DNA of 64,000 bases from Prevotella sp. 10(H). Its GTDB lineage: Bacteria; Bacteroidota; Bacteroidia; Bacteroidales; Dysgonomonadaceae. The position numbers and the translations under genes are program-made. Each line of letters opens with the position of its first letter. The first letter of the stretch is position 1. Location: NCBI RefSeq assembly GCF_000711235.1, contig NZ_JOMI01000007.1, forward strand, positions 186,001-250,000, written 5' to 3'. Shown here one piece after another: positions 1 through 9,126 of the stretch. The notes below the pieces were generated by a model. That model saw only the letters and a list, made by a program, of their open reading frames with translations, was not told where the DNA came from and did no database searches.

Positions 1-2437
1 TATTAAGTGCATCAGCCATTTCCATCGTATCTTTAAATACTTGCGTATCGTAATAGTCAGAATAATTGATTCTTCCCGCCCATGCAGAAGATTCTTTCGA
101 GCCCTGCAGATCGCGTGTCAATAACCGTTCTATATCGCGTTTGGTGAATACGTATGCCGATTGTCCTTTATCGCCGTGGTAACGGTCTTCTTCCCAGTCA
201 ATAGGCAACGCAGGTGAATCGTAAGCCTGACGGCGCATCTGGTCTACATACCAGTCGGTTTGCAGATAACTCAGGTTACATACACGCACATCGGTCCGGA
301 ACCCTTCTACTTCCTGTGCATACCACAATGGGAATGTATCGTTATCTCCCATTGAGAATAATATACTGTTAGGTTCGCATCCTCGCAGATAATTCATCCC
401 GAAGTCGCGCATGGTATATCTGTCCGAACGGTCATGGTCGTCCCAGTTTTGTCCGGCCATCTGTATCGGTACAAATAATGTTACAACGGCGGCAACTGCT
501 GCTGCAGGTGTTTCCGGCAATACCTTTCGGAGAAGACGGGCTAAAAAAGCCACCCCGAATCCGATCCATATACAGAACGCATAGAACGACCCTGCATATG
601 CATAGTCACGTTCGCGCGGTTCGAATGGCTGCTGATTCAAATAAACGATAATGGCAATACCTGTCATAAAGAACAACATGAAGGTAACTAAGAATTGTTG
701 CTCGCCTTTCTTACCTCTTGTCAACTGATATACAATACCCAGTATACCGAGTATCAAAGGCAACAGATAATATTTATTGTGTCCTTTATTGTCTGCAATA
801 TCCGGAGGAAGATTGTCCTGTGGCCCGCGTCCGAGCATTTCGTCTACAAAGCCGATACCTGTGATCCAATTCCCGTTTGTAGGCCCGCCGGTAGCCTGTA
901 TGTCGTTCTGACGGCCGGAGAAGTTCCACATGAAATAACGGAAGTACATGAAATCCAATTGGTAATCGAAGAAGAATTTCAGGTTTTCGAACATGGTAGG
1001 CGGTACGGATGTGTCTTTTATGCCGGCCCATATCTGATATCCGAGCAGATGCCTGTCTTCCGAAGAAGAATACATGCGCGGAAACAACATTGTATTTGTA
1101 TATCCGTATGTAGGTATAGTACCTGTCACTACATATTCGTCTTTCTGGTCTGGTGATTTTTTTACCACCTTATCGAATGTTTGTTTTTCACTTACAGGCG
1201 GTTCGAGGCGTCCGGTAGCCGGATCTCTTTTCTCGGTAGAAGCGTATGTCTTACCGTAGAATAATGGTCTGTCACCATATTGCTCACGGTTCAGATAACT
1301 TGCCAGTGTAAATACATTCTCAGGCGAGTTCTGATCCATAGGAGTATTAGCTATAGAGCGGATAGGGATAAGTGCAAAAGAAGAATATCCTATCAATATG
1401 ACCATCAGGCAAAGGACAGTTGTATTTAGAAATCTGAAATTGATTTTTTTATTTATAAACAGGAATGCGATAAGGCCTCCCATCAGTACTATCCACAATA
1501 AGGCATTGTCGCCGATAAGGGTAACACCGCTTAATGTCATACAGATGATAAACGCTACTTTCGCACGTGTCATACTTCCTTTCTTTGAAAGCGTTTCGTA
1601 TAAAGCCCATATAATGGATATGACAACAAGCAGGATATATGCCAGCGAACCGGAATTGTAAGAGAATCCGAATCCGTTAACAAACAGTTTTTCGAACCAT
1701 GCACCTACTTTTGTAAAGCCCGGAATGATACCGTACATCAGTATGACTACAAGGAAAAGCGAGCCGATTAAAGAAAGCAGAGTACCTTTGACGTTAACAT
1801 CTTTAGCCTTCTTGAAATAATATACCAGTACAATGGCAGGGATACAAAGCAAGTTGAGCAAGTGGACGCCGATAGATAATCCCATTGCATACGCTATAAT
1901 AATGAGCCATTTGTCAGAGCCTTCCTTGTCTGCGCGGTTCTCCCATTTCAGTATGAGCCAGAAAACCAAGGCAGTGAACATTGATGAATAGGCATATACC
2001 TCTCCTTCTACGGCAGAGAACCAGAATGTATCGGTAAATGTATACGTTAAAGCACCTGTAAGTCCGCAACCGATGATAGCGATCAGCTGACCGAGAGTCA
2101 TTTCCTTTTCGGTATCGCTATATATCAGTTTTTTTGCGAGGTGGGTAATTGTCCAGAAGAGGAAGAGAATAGTTGCCGCACTCAGCAGTGCCGACATACT
2201 GTTTATCATCATTGCTACCTGAGACGGGTCGGAAGCAAACAGTGAGAAAAATTTACCCGTCAGCATAAAGAACGGAGCGCCGGGCGGATGTCCTACCTCT
2301 AGTTTATAGGCCGAAGTGATAAACTCTCCGCAGTCCCAAAAACTGGCAGTAGGTTCTATTGTCATCAGGTAGACGATAGCTGCCACAGCAAAACTAAACC
2401 AACCAAAGATATTGTTAATCAGGTTATATCTTTTCAT
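1..2437 (-). CDS. DUF2723 family multi-pass membrane protein (3' end outside window)
   Basis: The frame starts at the ATG at 2437 and stays open to the left edge, so 812 codons are present and the C-terminus is missing. The N-terminus reads MKRYNLINNIFGWF, then a hydrophobic stretch, then the hallmark MTIEPTASFWDCGEF and GHPPGAPFFML segments of DUF2723 (protein O-mannosyltransferase-like, GT-C-type fold). The family is nearly universal in Bacteroidota; members have about 10 or more membrane segments followed by a soluble domain, and probably transfer a sugar to secreted proteins. The target is not visible here. A separate promoter (2499-2506) and an upstream terminator (2573-2618) make it its own transcription unit. 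Family call is sure; the activity is inference. Confidence 0.9.
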   Translation of the reverse strand, partial: MKRYNLINNIFGWFSFAVAAIVYLMTIEPTASFWDCGEFITSAYKLEVGHPPGAPFFMLTGKFFSLFASDPSQVAMMINSMSALLSAATILFLFWTITHLAKKLIYSDTEKEMTLGQLIAIIGCGLTGALTYTFTDTFWFSAVEGEVYAYSSMFTALVFWLILKWENRADKEGSDKWLIIIAYAMGLSIGVHLLNLLCIPAIVLVYYFKKAKDVNVKGTLLSLIGSLFLVVILMYGIIPGFTKVGAWFEKLFVNGFGFSYNSGSLAYILLVVISIIWALYETLSKKGSMTRAKVAFIICMTLSGVTLIGDNALLWIVLMGGLIAFLFINKKINFRFLNTTVLCLMVILIGYSSFALIPIRSIANTPMDQNSPENVFTLASYLNREQYGDRPLFYGKTYASTEKRDPATGRLEPPVSEKQTFDKVVKKSPDQKDEYVVTGTIPTYGYTNTMLFPRMYSSSEDRHLLGYQIWAGIKDTSVPPTMFENLKFFFDYQLDFMYFRYFMWNFSGRQNDIQATGGPTNGNWITGIGFVDEMLGRGPQDNLPPDIADNKGHNKYYLLPLILGILGIVYQLTRGKKGEQQFLVTFMLFFMTGIAIIVYLNQQPFEPRERDYAYAGSFYAFCIWIGFGVAFLARLLRKVLPETPAAAVAAVVTLFVPIQMAGQNWDDHDRSDRYTMRDFGMNYLRGCEPNSILFSMGDNDTFPLWYAQEVEGFRTDVRVCNLSYLQTDWYVDQMRRQAYDSPALPIDWEEDRYHGDKGQSAYVFTKRDIERLLTRDLQGSKESSAWAGRINYSDYYDTQVFKDTMEMADALN

Positions 2438-2498
2438 AATGAAAAAGGTATATGGTGTTAATCGTTTATTAAACGGTTGTTTTCAGTATATTTGGGTG

Positions 2499-2506
2499 CA
2501 AAGATA
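2499..2506 (-). promoter_or_regulatory. -7 promoter element of the DUF2723 gene
   Basis: On the minus strand this reads TATCTTTG, matching the Bacteroidota TAnnTTTG element, about 60 nt before the ATG at 2437 and downstream of the 2573-2618 terminator. No convincing -33 TTTG was found. Confidence 0.45.
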
Positions 2507-2572
2507 GTTAAAACACTGAAAGTATTTATCCGGCTCGCTTTGTTTTTAAGGTTTAAAATAAAAAACTTCTTA

Positions 2573-2618
2573 AAATAATAAGAATGGGCGGAATTAATTC
2601 CGCCCATTCTTATTATTT
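2573..2618. terminator. 46-bp perfect palindrome, intrinsic terminator
   Basis: Positions 2573-2595 and 2596-2618 are exact reverse complements. The arms run A/T-rich outside and GGGCGG inside, so a transcript in either direction ends in a GC stem followed by U-rich sequence. It lies just past the stop of the thioesterase gene (2638) and before the DUF2723 promoter, so it ends the recF-DUF721-thioesterase transcript. Confidence 0.8.
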
Positions 2619-2637
2619 AGTATATCTCTTGTAGTGG

Positions 2638-3090
2638 CTATATAGCTACTTTCGGATCTTCCAGTCCCTCATACTCCGATATGATCTTTCTCCACACATC
2701 TGGTACAGGCATAGATGATTGGGTATGTGCATCATAGGTGACGAATACGGTTTTACAACGGCATTTTATCTCTCCGTTTTTTGTGTTGCGTATCTGTTGA
2801 AGGAACACACCGCTTTTTTCGCCCAGTTTTGTTACTTTCGAATCTACTGCTATCTCTTCCCTGTAATATATAGGGGAGAAGAAGTCGGTTTCGATATGGG
2901 CAACCACAATGAGCCCGTCCGTCCAGCTTATAGAAGCGCGCCCTTTCACTTTTTCGAAATAGGTCGTTTTGCCAAGATCGAAATAACTGAAATAGGAATT
3001 ATTATTTATATGTCCCAATGCATCGATATCGCTGAAGCGAATCTGTATCGGGAGAGTCGTCTTAAATGTTTCGGGTTTAATTTCTACCAT
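2638..3090 (-). CDS. Acyl-CoA thioesterase, hotdog (4HBT/YbgC) family
   Basis: This 150-residue protein has the single-domain length of the 4HBT family. The segment RFSDIDALGHINNNSYFSYF near residue 17 contains the catalytic-Asp region (D-x-x-x-H-x-N-N) typical of YbgC/FadM thioesterases, which hydrolyse acyl-CoA thioesters in the cytoplasm. The substrate chain length cannot be told. It is the third gene of recF-DUF721-thioesterase, starting 6 nt after the DUF721 stop, so it is probably cotranscribed with replication and repair genes without sharing their function. The 2573-2618 palindrome follows it. Family call is firm. Confidence 0.85.
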   Translation of the reverse strand: MVEIKPETFKTTLPIQIRFSDIDALGHINNNSYFSYFDLGKTTYFEKVKGRASISWTDGLIVVAHIETDFFSPIYYREEIAVDSKVTKLGEKSGVFLQQIRNTKNGEIKCRCKTVFVTYDAHTQSSMPVPDVWRKIISEYEGLEDPKVAI

Positions 3091-3096
3091 AAATTG

Positions 3097-3390
3097 TTAT
3101 CTAAATATTATATCATTAACAACATACATGCCTGCATGTTCATTTAGTTTTGTTATCAGTTTGTCTTTTGCCATCAATAGTTCGGAGCGTAACACCGATG
3201 AATTCAGCGATACATACAGGGTGCCGTTCCGCAAATAAATATTCGTCGTGTATGAATTTATCATCGAACCAAGCAACTGAGACCATCCTGTTACCGCCCT
3301 GCTTTCGGCAAGCTTACGTCTAAAGAACGGATTTTCTTCGAAATATTGCCTCAGCACTTCGCCGATACTTTCTGTATTGCGTTTTCTCAT
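3097..3390 (-). CDS. DUF721 (DciA-like) protein
   Basis: A 97-residue protein of the DUF721 family, recognised from RKRNTESIGEVLRQYFEENP at the N-terminus, a central W-x-x-L-x-G-x-x-x-x-x-Y/T-x-x segment (residues about 36-48), and the strand pattern YLRNGTLYVSLNSSVLRSEL. DUF721 includes DciA, the loader of replicative helicase in bacteria lacking DnaC/DnaI, so a role in loading DnaB is likely but inferred. Its ATG overlaps the recF stop (ATGA at 3387-3390), which indicates translational coupling. The recF-DUF721 order is common in Bacteroidota. Confidence 0.8.
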   Translation of the reverse strand: MRKRNTESIGEVLRQYFEENPFFRRKLAESRAVTGWSQLLGSMINSYTTNIYLRNGTLYVSLNSSVLRSELLMAKDKLITKLNEHAGMYVVNDIIFR

Positions 3391-4493
3391 ATCGTGCTGT
3401 TTTTTTGTAATACTTCGCCGTTTTCTACTTCGTACAGGTGGTAATTGCTGTTGGTGCGGGAGAGTATCTCGTCCAGATGTTCGCGGTTGGTATCTGTTAC
3501 GAAGATTTGCCCGAAGTCCTTATCCAGCACCAGTTTTATAATTTGTTCTACACGGGAGGAATCCAGCTTGTCGAATATATCGTCCAGTAATAATATCGGT
3601 GTAGTAGATGTCGCTTTATGCAGGAAATCGAATTGTGCCAGCTTGAGGGCGACAACATATGTCTTGTTTTGTCCCTGCGAGCCTACGCGTTTTATCGAAT
3701 AGCCGTCCATTTGCATATCCAGATCGTCTTTATGTACACCCACAGTAGTATAGCCGAGTATCATATCTCTTTGCCGTCTCGATTTTATTAGTTGCATAAA
3801 ATCCTCTGTTTCGAAATGCGATTCGTAACTCAGCTTTACCTTTTCATTAGACGAACAAATAAAGTCGTAAAACTTCTGGAATGTAGGGATAAATTTATCA
3901 ATAAAATCCTTCCTTTTTTGATAAACGACTTTTCCTTCTTCGCTCAGTTGTTCATCCCAAAGGTCGAACAATGTATCATCCGTGTAGCCTTCTGTTTTAA
4001 GTAAAGCATTCCGTTGCTGCAAAGCTTTGTTATACCGGATTAAGGAATGGAGGTATTCTTTGTCGAACTGCGAAAGAAATAAATCCATAAACCTGCGGCG
4101 TTCGTCGCTTCCCCCGTTTATCAGTTCCGTATCGGACGGCGATACCATAACAAGCGGCAGGGTTCCGATATGATCAGACAGGCGTTCATATTCTTTCTTG
4201 TTCCGTTTGAATTGCTTTTTCTGCTTGCGGCGGAGGCTGCAAAAGAATTCTTCCTGCTTATTATCCAGTTCGTACCAGCCTTGTATGACAGCAAATTCGG
4301 CATCGTGGCGGATATTCTGCGAATCGATAGGATTATTATGGCTCTTGCTGAAAGACAGATAGTAAATGGCATCCAGCAGGTTCGTCTTACCCATACCGTT
4401 ACTGCCCAGAAAACAATTTATCTTGGGCGACAGAATAAGCTCGGCTTGCTCTATATTCTTGTAATTGAGTATGGATAAACGGTCTAATATCAT
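3387..4493 (-). CDS. recF: DNA replication/repair protein RecF
   Basis: RecF is an SMC-like ATPase that loads RecA at gapped DNA through RecOR. Visible motifs: Walker A GSNGMGKTN (residues about 30-38), the ABC signature GSQGQNKTYVVALKLA, and Walker B ILLLDDIFDKLD. The 368-residue length is normal. I place the start at 4493 (MILDRLSILNYKN) rather than at the upstream in-frame ATG at 4520. That upstream ATG lies inside a TAnnTTTG promoter element (4518-4525), and family members begin with this M-x-L-x-x-L-x-x-x-N-[FY]-K-N pattern. It is the first gene of a three-gene operon with DUF721 and a thioesterase. Confidence 0.93.
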   Translation of the reverse strand: MILDRLSILNYKNIEQAELILSPKINCFLGSNGMGKTNLLDAIYYLSFSKSHNNPIDSQNIRHDAEFAVIQGWYELDNKQEEFFCSLRRKQKKQFKRNKKEYERLSDHIGTLPLVMVSPSDTELINGGSDERRRFMDLFLSQFDKEYLHSLIRYNKALQQRNALLKTEGYTDDTLFDLWDEQLSEEGKVVYQKRKDFIDKFIPTFQKFYDFICSSNEKVKLSYESHFETEDFMQLIKSRRQRDMILGYTTVGVHKDDLDMQMDGYSIKRVGSQGQNKTYVVALKLAQFDFLHKATSTTPILLLDDIFDKLDSSRVEQIIKLVLDKDFGQIFVTDTNREHLDEILSRTNSNYHLYEVENGEVLQKNSTI

Positions 4494-4517
4494 TTGATTG
4501 AAAAAATATTGATTTTG

Positions 4518-4525
4518 CAAAAATA
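4518..4525 (-). promoter_or_regulatory. -7 element of the recF operon
   Basis: The minus strand reads TATTTTTG, matching TAnnTTTG. Transcription would begin near 4513, giving a leader of about 20 nt to the ATG at 4493 and excluding the ATG at 4520 as start. Confidence 0.5.
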
Positions 4526-4639
4526 CAATTTTTTACGGGAGCAGACAGTTTTTAAAGATAAATTAAAGAATAAGTAAAGATGCGGAACTATTTATAATCG
4601 ATGACTGTTGTATTTGTAACAAAACTTTAGATTTTCGAT

Positions 4640-5314
4640 ATGACGGTCGATGCGGCATTATATACTTTTATATCTTCATTTATAGCGCTTTTCCCTGTAA
4701 TAAATCCGGTTGGCAGCGGGTTCATCGTCAATGGCTTCCTTGGTAATCTGGATGATGTACAGCGGAAAACTGTCATCAAAAAAATTATTGTCAATGTTCT
4801 GTTTATCGGTATGGGTTGTCTTTTGGTCGGACATCTGATATTACTTTTGTTTAATCTTGCGGTTCCGGTTATACAGCTTGCCGGAGGTATCCTTATATGC
4901 AAAACGGCATGGGGATTGCTGTCCGATTCGGGGTCATCTGTAACAGACGCCACGCACAAGGCAATGGATAAGATTAATCTCGATGAAATAGAAAATAAGA
5001 TATTTTATCCTATTTCGTTTCCAATCAGTATCGGCCCCGGCAGTGTATCGGTTATATTTACTTTAATGGCTACCGCCGAAATCAAAGATAATGTTTTGAG
5101 AACTACGGCTAATTATGGAATAATAGCTTTGGTTATTGTTTCCATGTGTATAATACTCTATATTTTTCTTTCGGAAGGGCACCGTATAATGAAAAGGCTG
5201 GGGACATCGGGTAATCTCGTTATCAACAAACTGGTGGCTTTCTTTACATTCTGTATAGGTGTGCAGATTGTAGTAACGGGCATTTCCAAGATATTTCACA
5301 TCCCGGTTTTGTAA
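4640..5314 (+). CDS. MarC family integral membrane protein
   Basis: A 224-residue hydrophobic protein with about six membrane segments. It matches the MarC/UPF0056 family by the N-terminal FISSFIALFPVINPVGSGFI segment, the central VIQLAGGILICKTAWGLL and the paired ISFPISIGPGSVSVIFTLMA. MarC proteins sit in the inner membrane; despite the name, a drug-resistance role was not upheld in E. coli and the substrate is unknown. It is divergent from recF with a 146-nt gap. No TAnnTTTG element was found there. Family call is confident, function open. Confidence 0.88.
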   Translation: MTVDAALYTFISSFIALFPVINPVGSGFIVNGFLGNLDDVQRKTVIKKIIVNVLFIGMGCLLVGHLILLLFNLAVPVIQLAGGILICKTAWGLLSDSGSSVTDATHKAMDKINLDEIENKIFYPISFPISIGPGSVSVIFTLMATAEIKDNVLRTTANYGIIALVIVSMCIILYIFLSEGHRIMKRLGTSGNLVINKLVAFFTFCIGVQIVVTGISKIFHIPVL

Positions 5315-5451
5315 CCGGACATAGATTCTGTTGCATAACTTACTCACCGACAAATTAGTATATCTGCTTATTTTTTTATTCTTTTGTGATTTTTTAGAGA
5401 GTCAGACGACTAACAGAGTAGAAAAATCGAATAACCAATAATATAATTAGC

Positions 5452-6363
5452 ATGTTGTATCTTGAAACACAGGATATCGTAAAACAGTACGGAGATTATA
5501 CTGCCCTCAACGGGGTTAGTGTACAGGTTCCCCGCGGCTGTATCTACGGGTTGTTGGGGCCTAACGGTGCAGGCAAGTCTTCCCTTATACGTATCATCAA
5601 CCGGATTACTGCCCCTGACAGAGGTAAAGTTTTTATCAATGGCAGGGAGTCCGAGGCAGACGATGTATTCAATATCGGCTATCTGCCTGAAGAGAGAGGG
5701 CTCTATAAGAAAATGAAGGTTGGCGAACATATCATTTTTCTTGCCCGCCTCAGAGGCCTCACCAAAGAGCAGGCACATGAAAAAACGCAGTACTGGTTGA
5801 AGAAATTCGATATTGCATCGTGGGAAAACAAAAAGGTAGAGGAATTGTCGAAAGGTATGCAGCAAAAGATACAGTTTATCACCACTGTGATACATGAGCC
5901 CGATTTGTATATTCTTGATGAGCCTTTCAGCGGCTTCGACCCTGTGAATGCAGAACTGTTGAAAAATGAATTATTGGAACTGAAAGCTAAAGGAAAAACG
6001 ATTATTCTCTCCACCCATAATATGGAATCGGTAGAAGCACTTTGCGATGAAATATCACTGATAAATAAATCGAAAGTTGTACTGCAAGGCAATGTGAAAG
6101 AGATACGTGCACAGTACAGGAAGCATATCTTCCGCCTGACTATCGCTGGAGAGAGTTTTGATATGAAATCGTCCCATTTTACGATATTATCACAATCTCA
6201 GGATAAAGACTCGATTGAACTGCGTATACAACGCAATGACGGGGCATCCAATTCGGAACTATTGAAAGAAGTGACAAGCAAATATGAAGTTATTTCGTTT
6301 GAAGAAGAATTGCCTTCTATGAATGATATTTTTATTCAAATCGTATCTAAACCGGCGCCATGA
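5452..6363 (+). CDS. ABC transporter ATP-binding protein (NatA-like exporter)
   Basis: A 303-residue ATPase: Walker A GLLGPNGAGKSS (about 33-44), Q-loop region GYLPEERGLYKKM, signature ELSKGMQQKIQF, Walker B LYILDEPFSGFDP and the H-loop STHN. The C-terminal ~80 residues form the extra domain usual in ABC-2 type exporters. It couples ATP hydrolysis to the permease encoded immediately downstream, whose ATG overlaps its stop (6360-6363), so the two form a translationally coupled exporter resembling NatAB sodium extrusion systems. The true substrate is unknown. Confidence 0.92.
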   Translation: MLYLETQDIVKQYGDYTALNGVSVQVPRGCIYGLLGPNGAGKSSLIRIINRITAPDRGKVFINGRESEADDVFNIGYLPEERGLYKKMKVGEHIIFLARLRGLTKEQAHEKTQYWLKKFDIASWENKKVEELSKGMQQKIQFITTVIHEPDLYILDEPFSGFDPVNAELLKNELLELKAKGKTIILSTHNMESVEALCDEISLINKSKVVLQGNVKEIRAQYRKHIFRLTIAGESFDMKSSHFTILSQSQDKDSIELRIQRNDGASNSELLKEVTSKYEVISFEEELPSMNDIFIQIVSKPAP

Positions 6364-7688
6364 AAGCATTGAAATTAATCATAGCGAGAGAATTCTCGTC
6401 CAGAGTAAAGACAAAGGCTTTTATTCTGACCACCTTACTAACTCCATTCCTGTTTGTAGCTGTTATTGCATTGCCTACTATACTGATGATGCTCAGTGAT
6501 AATGATGATATAAAGAAGGTGTATGTAATAGACAATACCGGAATGTATGCCGGATTATTCGAGTCATCGAAGAATTACGAATTTGTAAACATATCTTCAT
6601 CGGATAATAATGCTGAGAAAAAAGAAGCAGCTACGGCTCTGTTGCAAATAACGGACGATTTAGGTCATAACCCGAATGCAGTAACTTTCTTCTCGGAAAA
6701 GCAGCAGCCACCACGCGAACTTACAGCTTATATAAACAACGTGCTTACAGATGCCGTAAAAGCGAAGAAGATAGATGATTTTACCACGCAAAGCAATATA
6801 GACCCGCAGGTCGTGAATGAATTGCAGGATTTACTGAAATCGAAAGACAAGATAAACGTATCAACTATCCGCTGGGATGAAACAGGCAAGGAAACTGAGA
6901 CACTCGGAGAAGCTGCAACCATAACGGGTACGGTACTTACATTTTGCATGTTCTTCTTTATTATGATGTACGGGTCTATGGTGATGCAGAGCGTTGTAGA
7001 AGAAAAGACAAACCGCATAATCGAGGTTATCATTTCGTCGGTTAAGCCTTTCGATCTGATGATGGGTAAGATAATTGGAGTCGGGCTTGTCGGTTTGCTT
7101 CAATTGATGGTATGGCTTGTAATCGGTGGCGGTGTTATGGTAGCCATACAGATATATTTCGGTGTAAATGTCGATATGGCTTCTTCTATGGATACCCAAC
7201 AGGCAATGGCGATGCTGGAAAACAGCAACATAGATATAAACAATTCATTTAATGGGATTTTTAGCATCAACTGGATACAAGTAGCTGCATGCCTTATTCT
7301 TTATTTCATTGGGGGGTATCTGCTTTTTGCATCTTTGTTTGCTATGTTCGGGTCGGGAGCCAACGATTCGCAGGAAGCGCAGCAACTTATTATGCCGGTT
7401 ATGATTATACTTATGGTTGCATTCTATACAGGCTTTGCTGCAGCCCGCAATCCCGAAGGGGCAATGGCCTTCTGGTGTTCGCTTATACCTTTCACCTCTC
7501 CGGTGGTAATGATGGTGCGCGCGCCATACGAGATTCCTGTGTGGGAATTGGTGGCCTCGGTGGCTATACTGTTTGCCAGCGCAGTGTTGATGGTGAAGCT
7601 TGCAGCAAAGATATATCGCGTAGGAATCCTCATGTACGGCAAAAAAGTGTCCATTGCCGAAATGCTTAAATGGATTAAATACAAGTAA
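6360..7688 (+). CDS. ABC-2 type transporter permease (NatB-like)
   Basis: A 442-residue membrane protein with one N-terminal membrane segment (residues about 21-42), a large extracytoplasmic region of about 150 residues, and then five or six membrane segments. The C-terminal half carries the ABC2_membrane_3 pattern, including TVLTFCMFFFIMMYGSMVM and VVEEKTNRIIEVIISSVKP. It works with the preceding ATPase as a homodimeric export channel; NatB homologues export Na+, other relatives export peptides or drugs. Overlap of 4 nt with the ATPase gene. A terminator follows at 7711-7745. Confidence 0.9.
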   Translation: MKALKLIIAREFSSRVKTKAFILTTLLTPFLFVAVIALPTILMMLSDNDDIKKVYVIDNTGMYAGLFESSKNYEFVNISSSDNNAEKKEAATALLQITDDLGHNPNAVTFFSEKQQPPRELTAYINNVLTDAVKAKKIDDFTTQSNIDPQVVNELQDLLKSKDKINVSTIRWDETGKETETLGEAATITGTVLTFCMFFFIMMYGSMVMQSVVEEKTNRIIEVIISSVKPFDLMMGKIIGVGLVGLLQLMVWLVIGGGVMVAIQIYFGVNVDMASSMDTQQAMAMLENSNIDINNSFNGIFSINWIQVAACLILYFIGGYLLFASLFAMFGSGANDSQEAQQLIMPVMIILMVAFYTGFAAARNPEGAMAFWCSLIPFTSPVVMMVRAPYEIPVWELVASVAILFASAVLMVKLAAKIYRVGILMYGKKVSIAEMLKWIKYK

Positions 7689-7710
7689 AAATATAAATCG
7701 ATCGGATAAT

Positions 7711-7745
7711 TACCCCGAGGTTGCTTTTAAGGCTTCCTTGGGGTA
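7711..7745 (+). terminator. Intrinsic terminator of the ABC exporter operon
   Basis: TACCCCGAGG (7711-7720) pairs with CCTTGGGGTA (7736-7745) with one G-T wobble and is followed by a T-rich run (7745-7754). Confidence 0.8.
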
Positions 7746-7815
7746 TTTTCTTTTCTATAAGCATAATAGATAGTCCTTTAACATAAAATATGTTTTTTAT
7801 TTATAGAAATATATC

Positions 7816-7823
7816 TATATTTG
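7816..7823 (+). promoter_or_regulatory. -7 element of the FISUMP gene
   Basis: TATATTTG matches TAnnTTTG, giving an untranslated leader of roughly 95 nt to the ATG at 7922. The -33 region is A/T-rich without a clear TTTG. Confidence 0.5.
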
Positions 7824-7921
7824 CACTTTGGTAAAAAAAGACAATATATACACTTCACAATAATTTAGGAGACAAATTAATAAGGAGACGATCACTTCAT
7901 TAAACTATAACTTTCAGCTTT

Positions 7922-9100
7922 ATGAGAATTAACAACTACGTATGTTTTTTTCTTGCAGGTTTATGTTCTTCATTATTCGGATTAAATGCTCAGGTAACCA
8001 TTGGTGTAATAGAGCAGCCTGTTTCCGGAGCACTTTTGCAAATAAAAAACAAGGAAAATGTTCCCGAGGGGACAAATGCAGACAAAGGATTGCTTTTGCC
8101 CAGAGTATTTCTGGATGATGCAGACAAATTATCTCCTATGTACAGCTATACCGGGGCAGATACTCCCACAGCGGATGATATTCTGACTCATACGGGTCTG
8201 GTGGTCTACAATATGAATCAATGCTTAGTGCGGAAAGGGGAAGATGCTGGCGTATATGTATGGAAAGATGGCTCATGGAGCTCTGTGCAGAGAGAAGAGC
8301 TGGCTCCTAATGTCTCCATTTTCACCGACCCCCGCGATGACGAAAAGTATAAAACGGGCGATTTCGGAGCGGCAGGAGTATGGATGCTCGAAAATATGAG
8401 GGCTACCATATATGATCAAAGTCCGCTTGCGCCTCCAAACCTGAGTTATGCAATAAGTAATACGGCAAAAAATTATATCTATCCTGCTTCGCCTATATAT
8501 TCGCCGGGAGGTAACGGAAAGGATATGGCGACATATGAAAAAGACAATACCGTAGGGTTGCTTTATAACTGGCTTGCGGCAACTAACGGTGAAAATCCGG
8601 CAAATAATGTGGAGCAGGGCAATATGGCTTATCCGACACATCCTCTTATACAGGGTATATGCCCAAAAGGGTGGCATCTGCCGTCTGATAAGGAATGGAC
8701 TGATCTGGAGAATTACATTATCCAGAATACCAGCAAGTACAGTACGATGAACGATATCAAAGTACCTATAGGTCCTACTGCTATTGAAATGCGTGGAACA
8801 CACGGCACTGCAATGAAAGCTCCTTGCAAACCTGTAGGGATAAATACTGCTCCGACAGGGGTAGGGGTTAGCTTTCCTGTAACCAAGGGAGGTTTCTTTG
8901 GTATGATGGTTGGATTCAGCTTTGGTGGGGCCTATGGGATAAGCGACTATGGTTACTTATCATACTATTGGACCAGTAGTTCAACTTCACTTCAGGGTGC
9001 TTATCATTCATGGATGAGAGGTTTGGGTAATCAGGGCGTATACAGAAAAGACTTTGTCCGTACAAATTTCGTGTCTGTACGTTGCAAAAAAAATTCGTAA
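7922..9100 (+). CDS. Secreted FISUMP-domain protein (TIGR02145-like)
   Basis: A 392-residue exported protein with a signal peptide at residues 1-24 (cleavage after GLNA). The C-terminal part has the Fibrobacter succinogenes major paralogous domain signature: WMLENMRA (about 150-157), LYNWLAA, GICPKGWHLPSDKEWTDLE, YYWTSSS and FVSVRCKK at the extreme C-terminus. Residues about 25-120 form a separate module (QVTIG...GLLLPRV...GLVVYN...WKDGSW) that recurs in the surface protein at 44485-46032. Such proteins are cell-surface or adhesin-like with unknown ligand. It converges on the barrel-protein gene, 26 nt away. Confidence 0.85.
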   Translation: MRINNYVCFFLAGLCSSLFGLNAQVTIGVIEQPVSGALLQIKNKENVPEGTNADKGLLLPRVFLDDADKLSPMYSYTGADTPTADDILTHTGLVVYNMNQCLVRKGEDAGVYVWKDGSWSSVQREELAPNVSIFTDPRDDEKYKTGDFGAAGVWMLENMRATIYDQSPLAPPNLSYAISNTAKNYIYPASPIYSPGGNGKDMATYEKDNTVGLLYNWLAATNGENPANNVEQGNMAYPTHPLIQGICPKGWHLPSDKEWTDLENYIIQNTSKYSTMNDIKVPIGPTAIEMRGTHGTAMKAPCKPVGINTAPTGVGVSFPVTKGGFFGMMVGFSFGGAYGISDYGYLSYYWTSSSTSLQGAYHSWMRGLGNQGVYRKDFVRTNFVSVRCKKNS

Positions 9101-9126
9101 TATCCTAATTTTATAAGCAACAGTGT

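Noticed and set aside
786-1031. Internal open frames within the DUF2723 gene and other long genes, on both strands
   Set aside because: They overlap well-supported genes in other frames and show no family signatures.
4494-4520. Longer RecF start at the ATG at 4520
   Set aside because: The ATG is within a -7 promoter element and adds nine residues not seen in the family.
5315-5451. Promoter of the ABC exporter operon
   Set aside because: TATTC...TTTTG near 5380 has the wrong spacing for TAnnTTTG, so no site is called.
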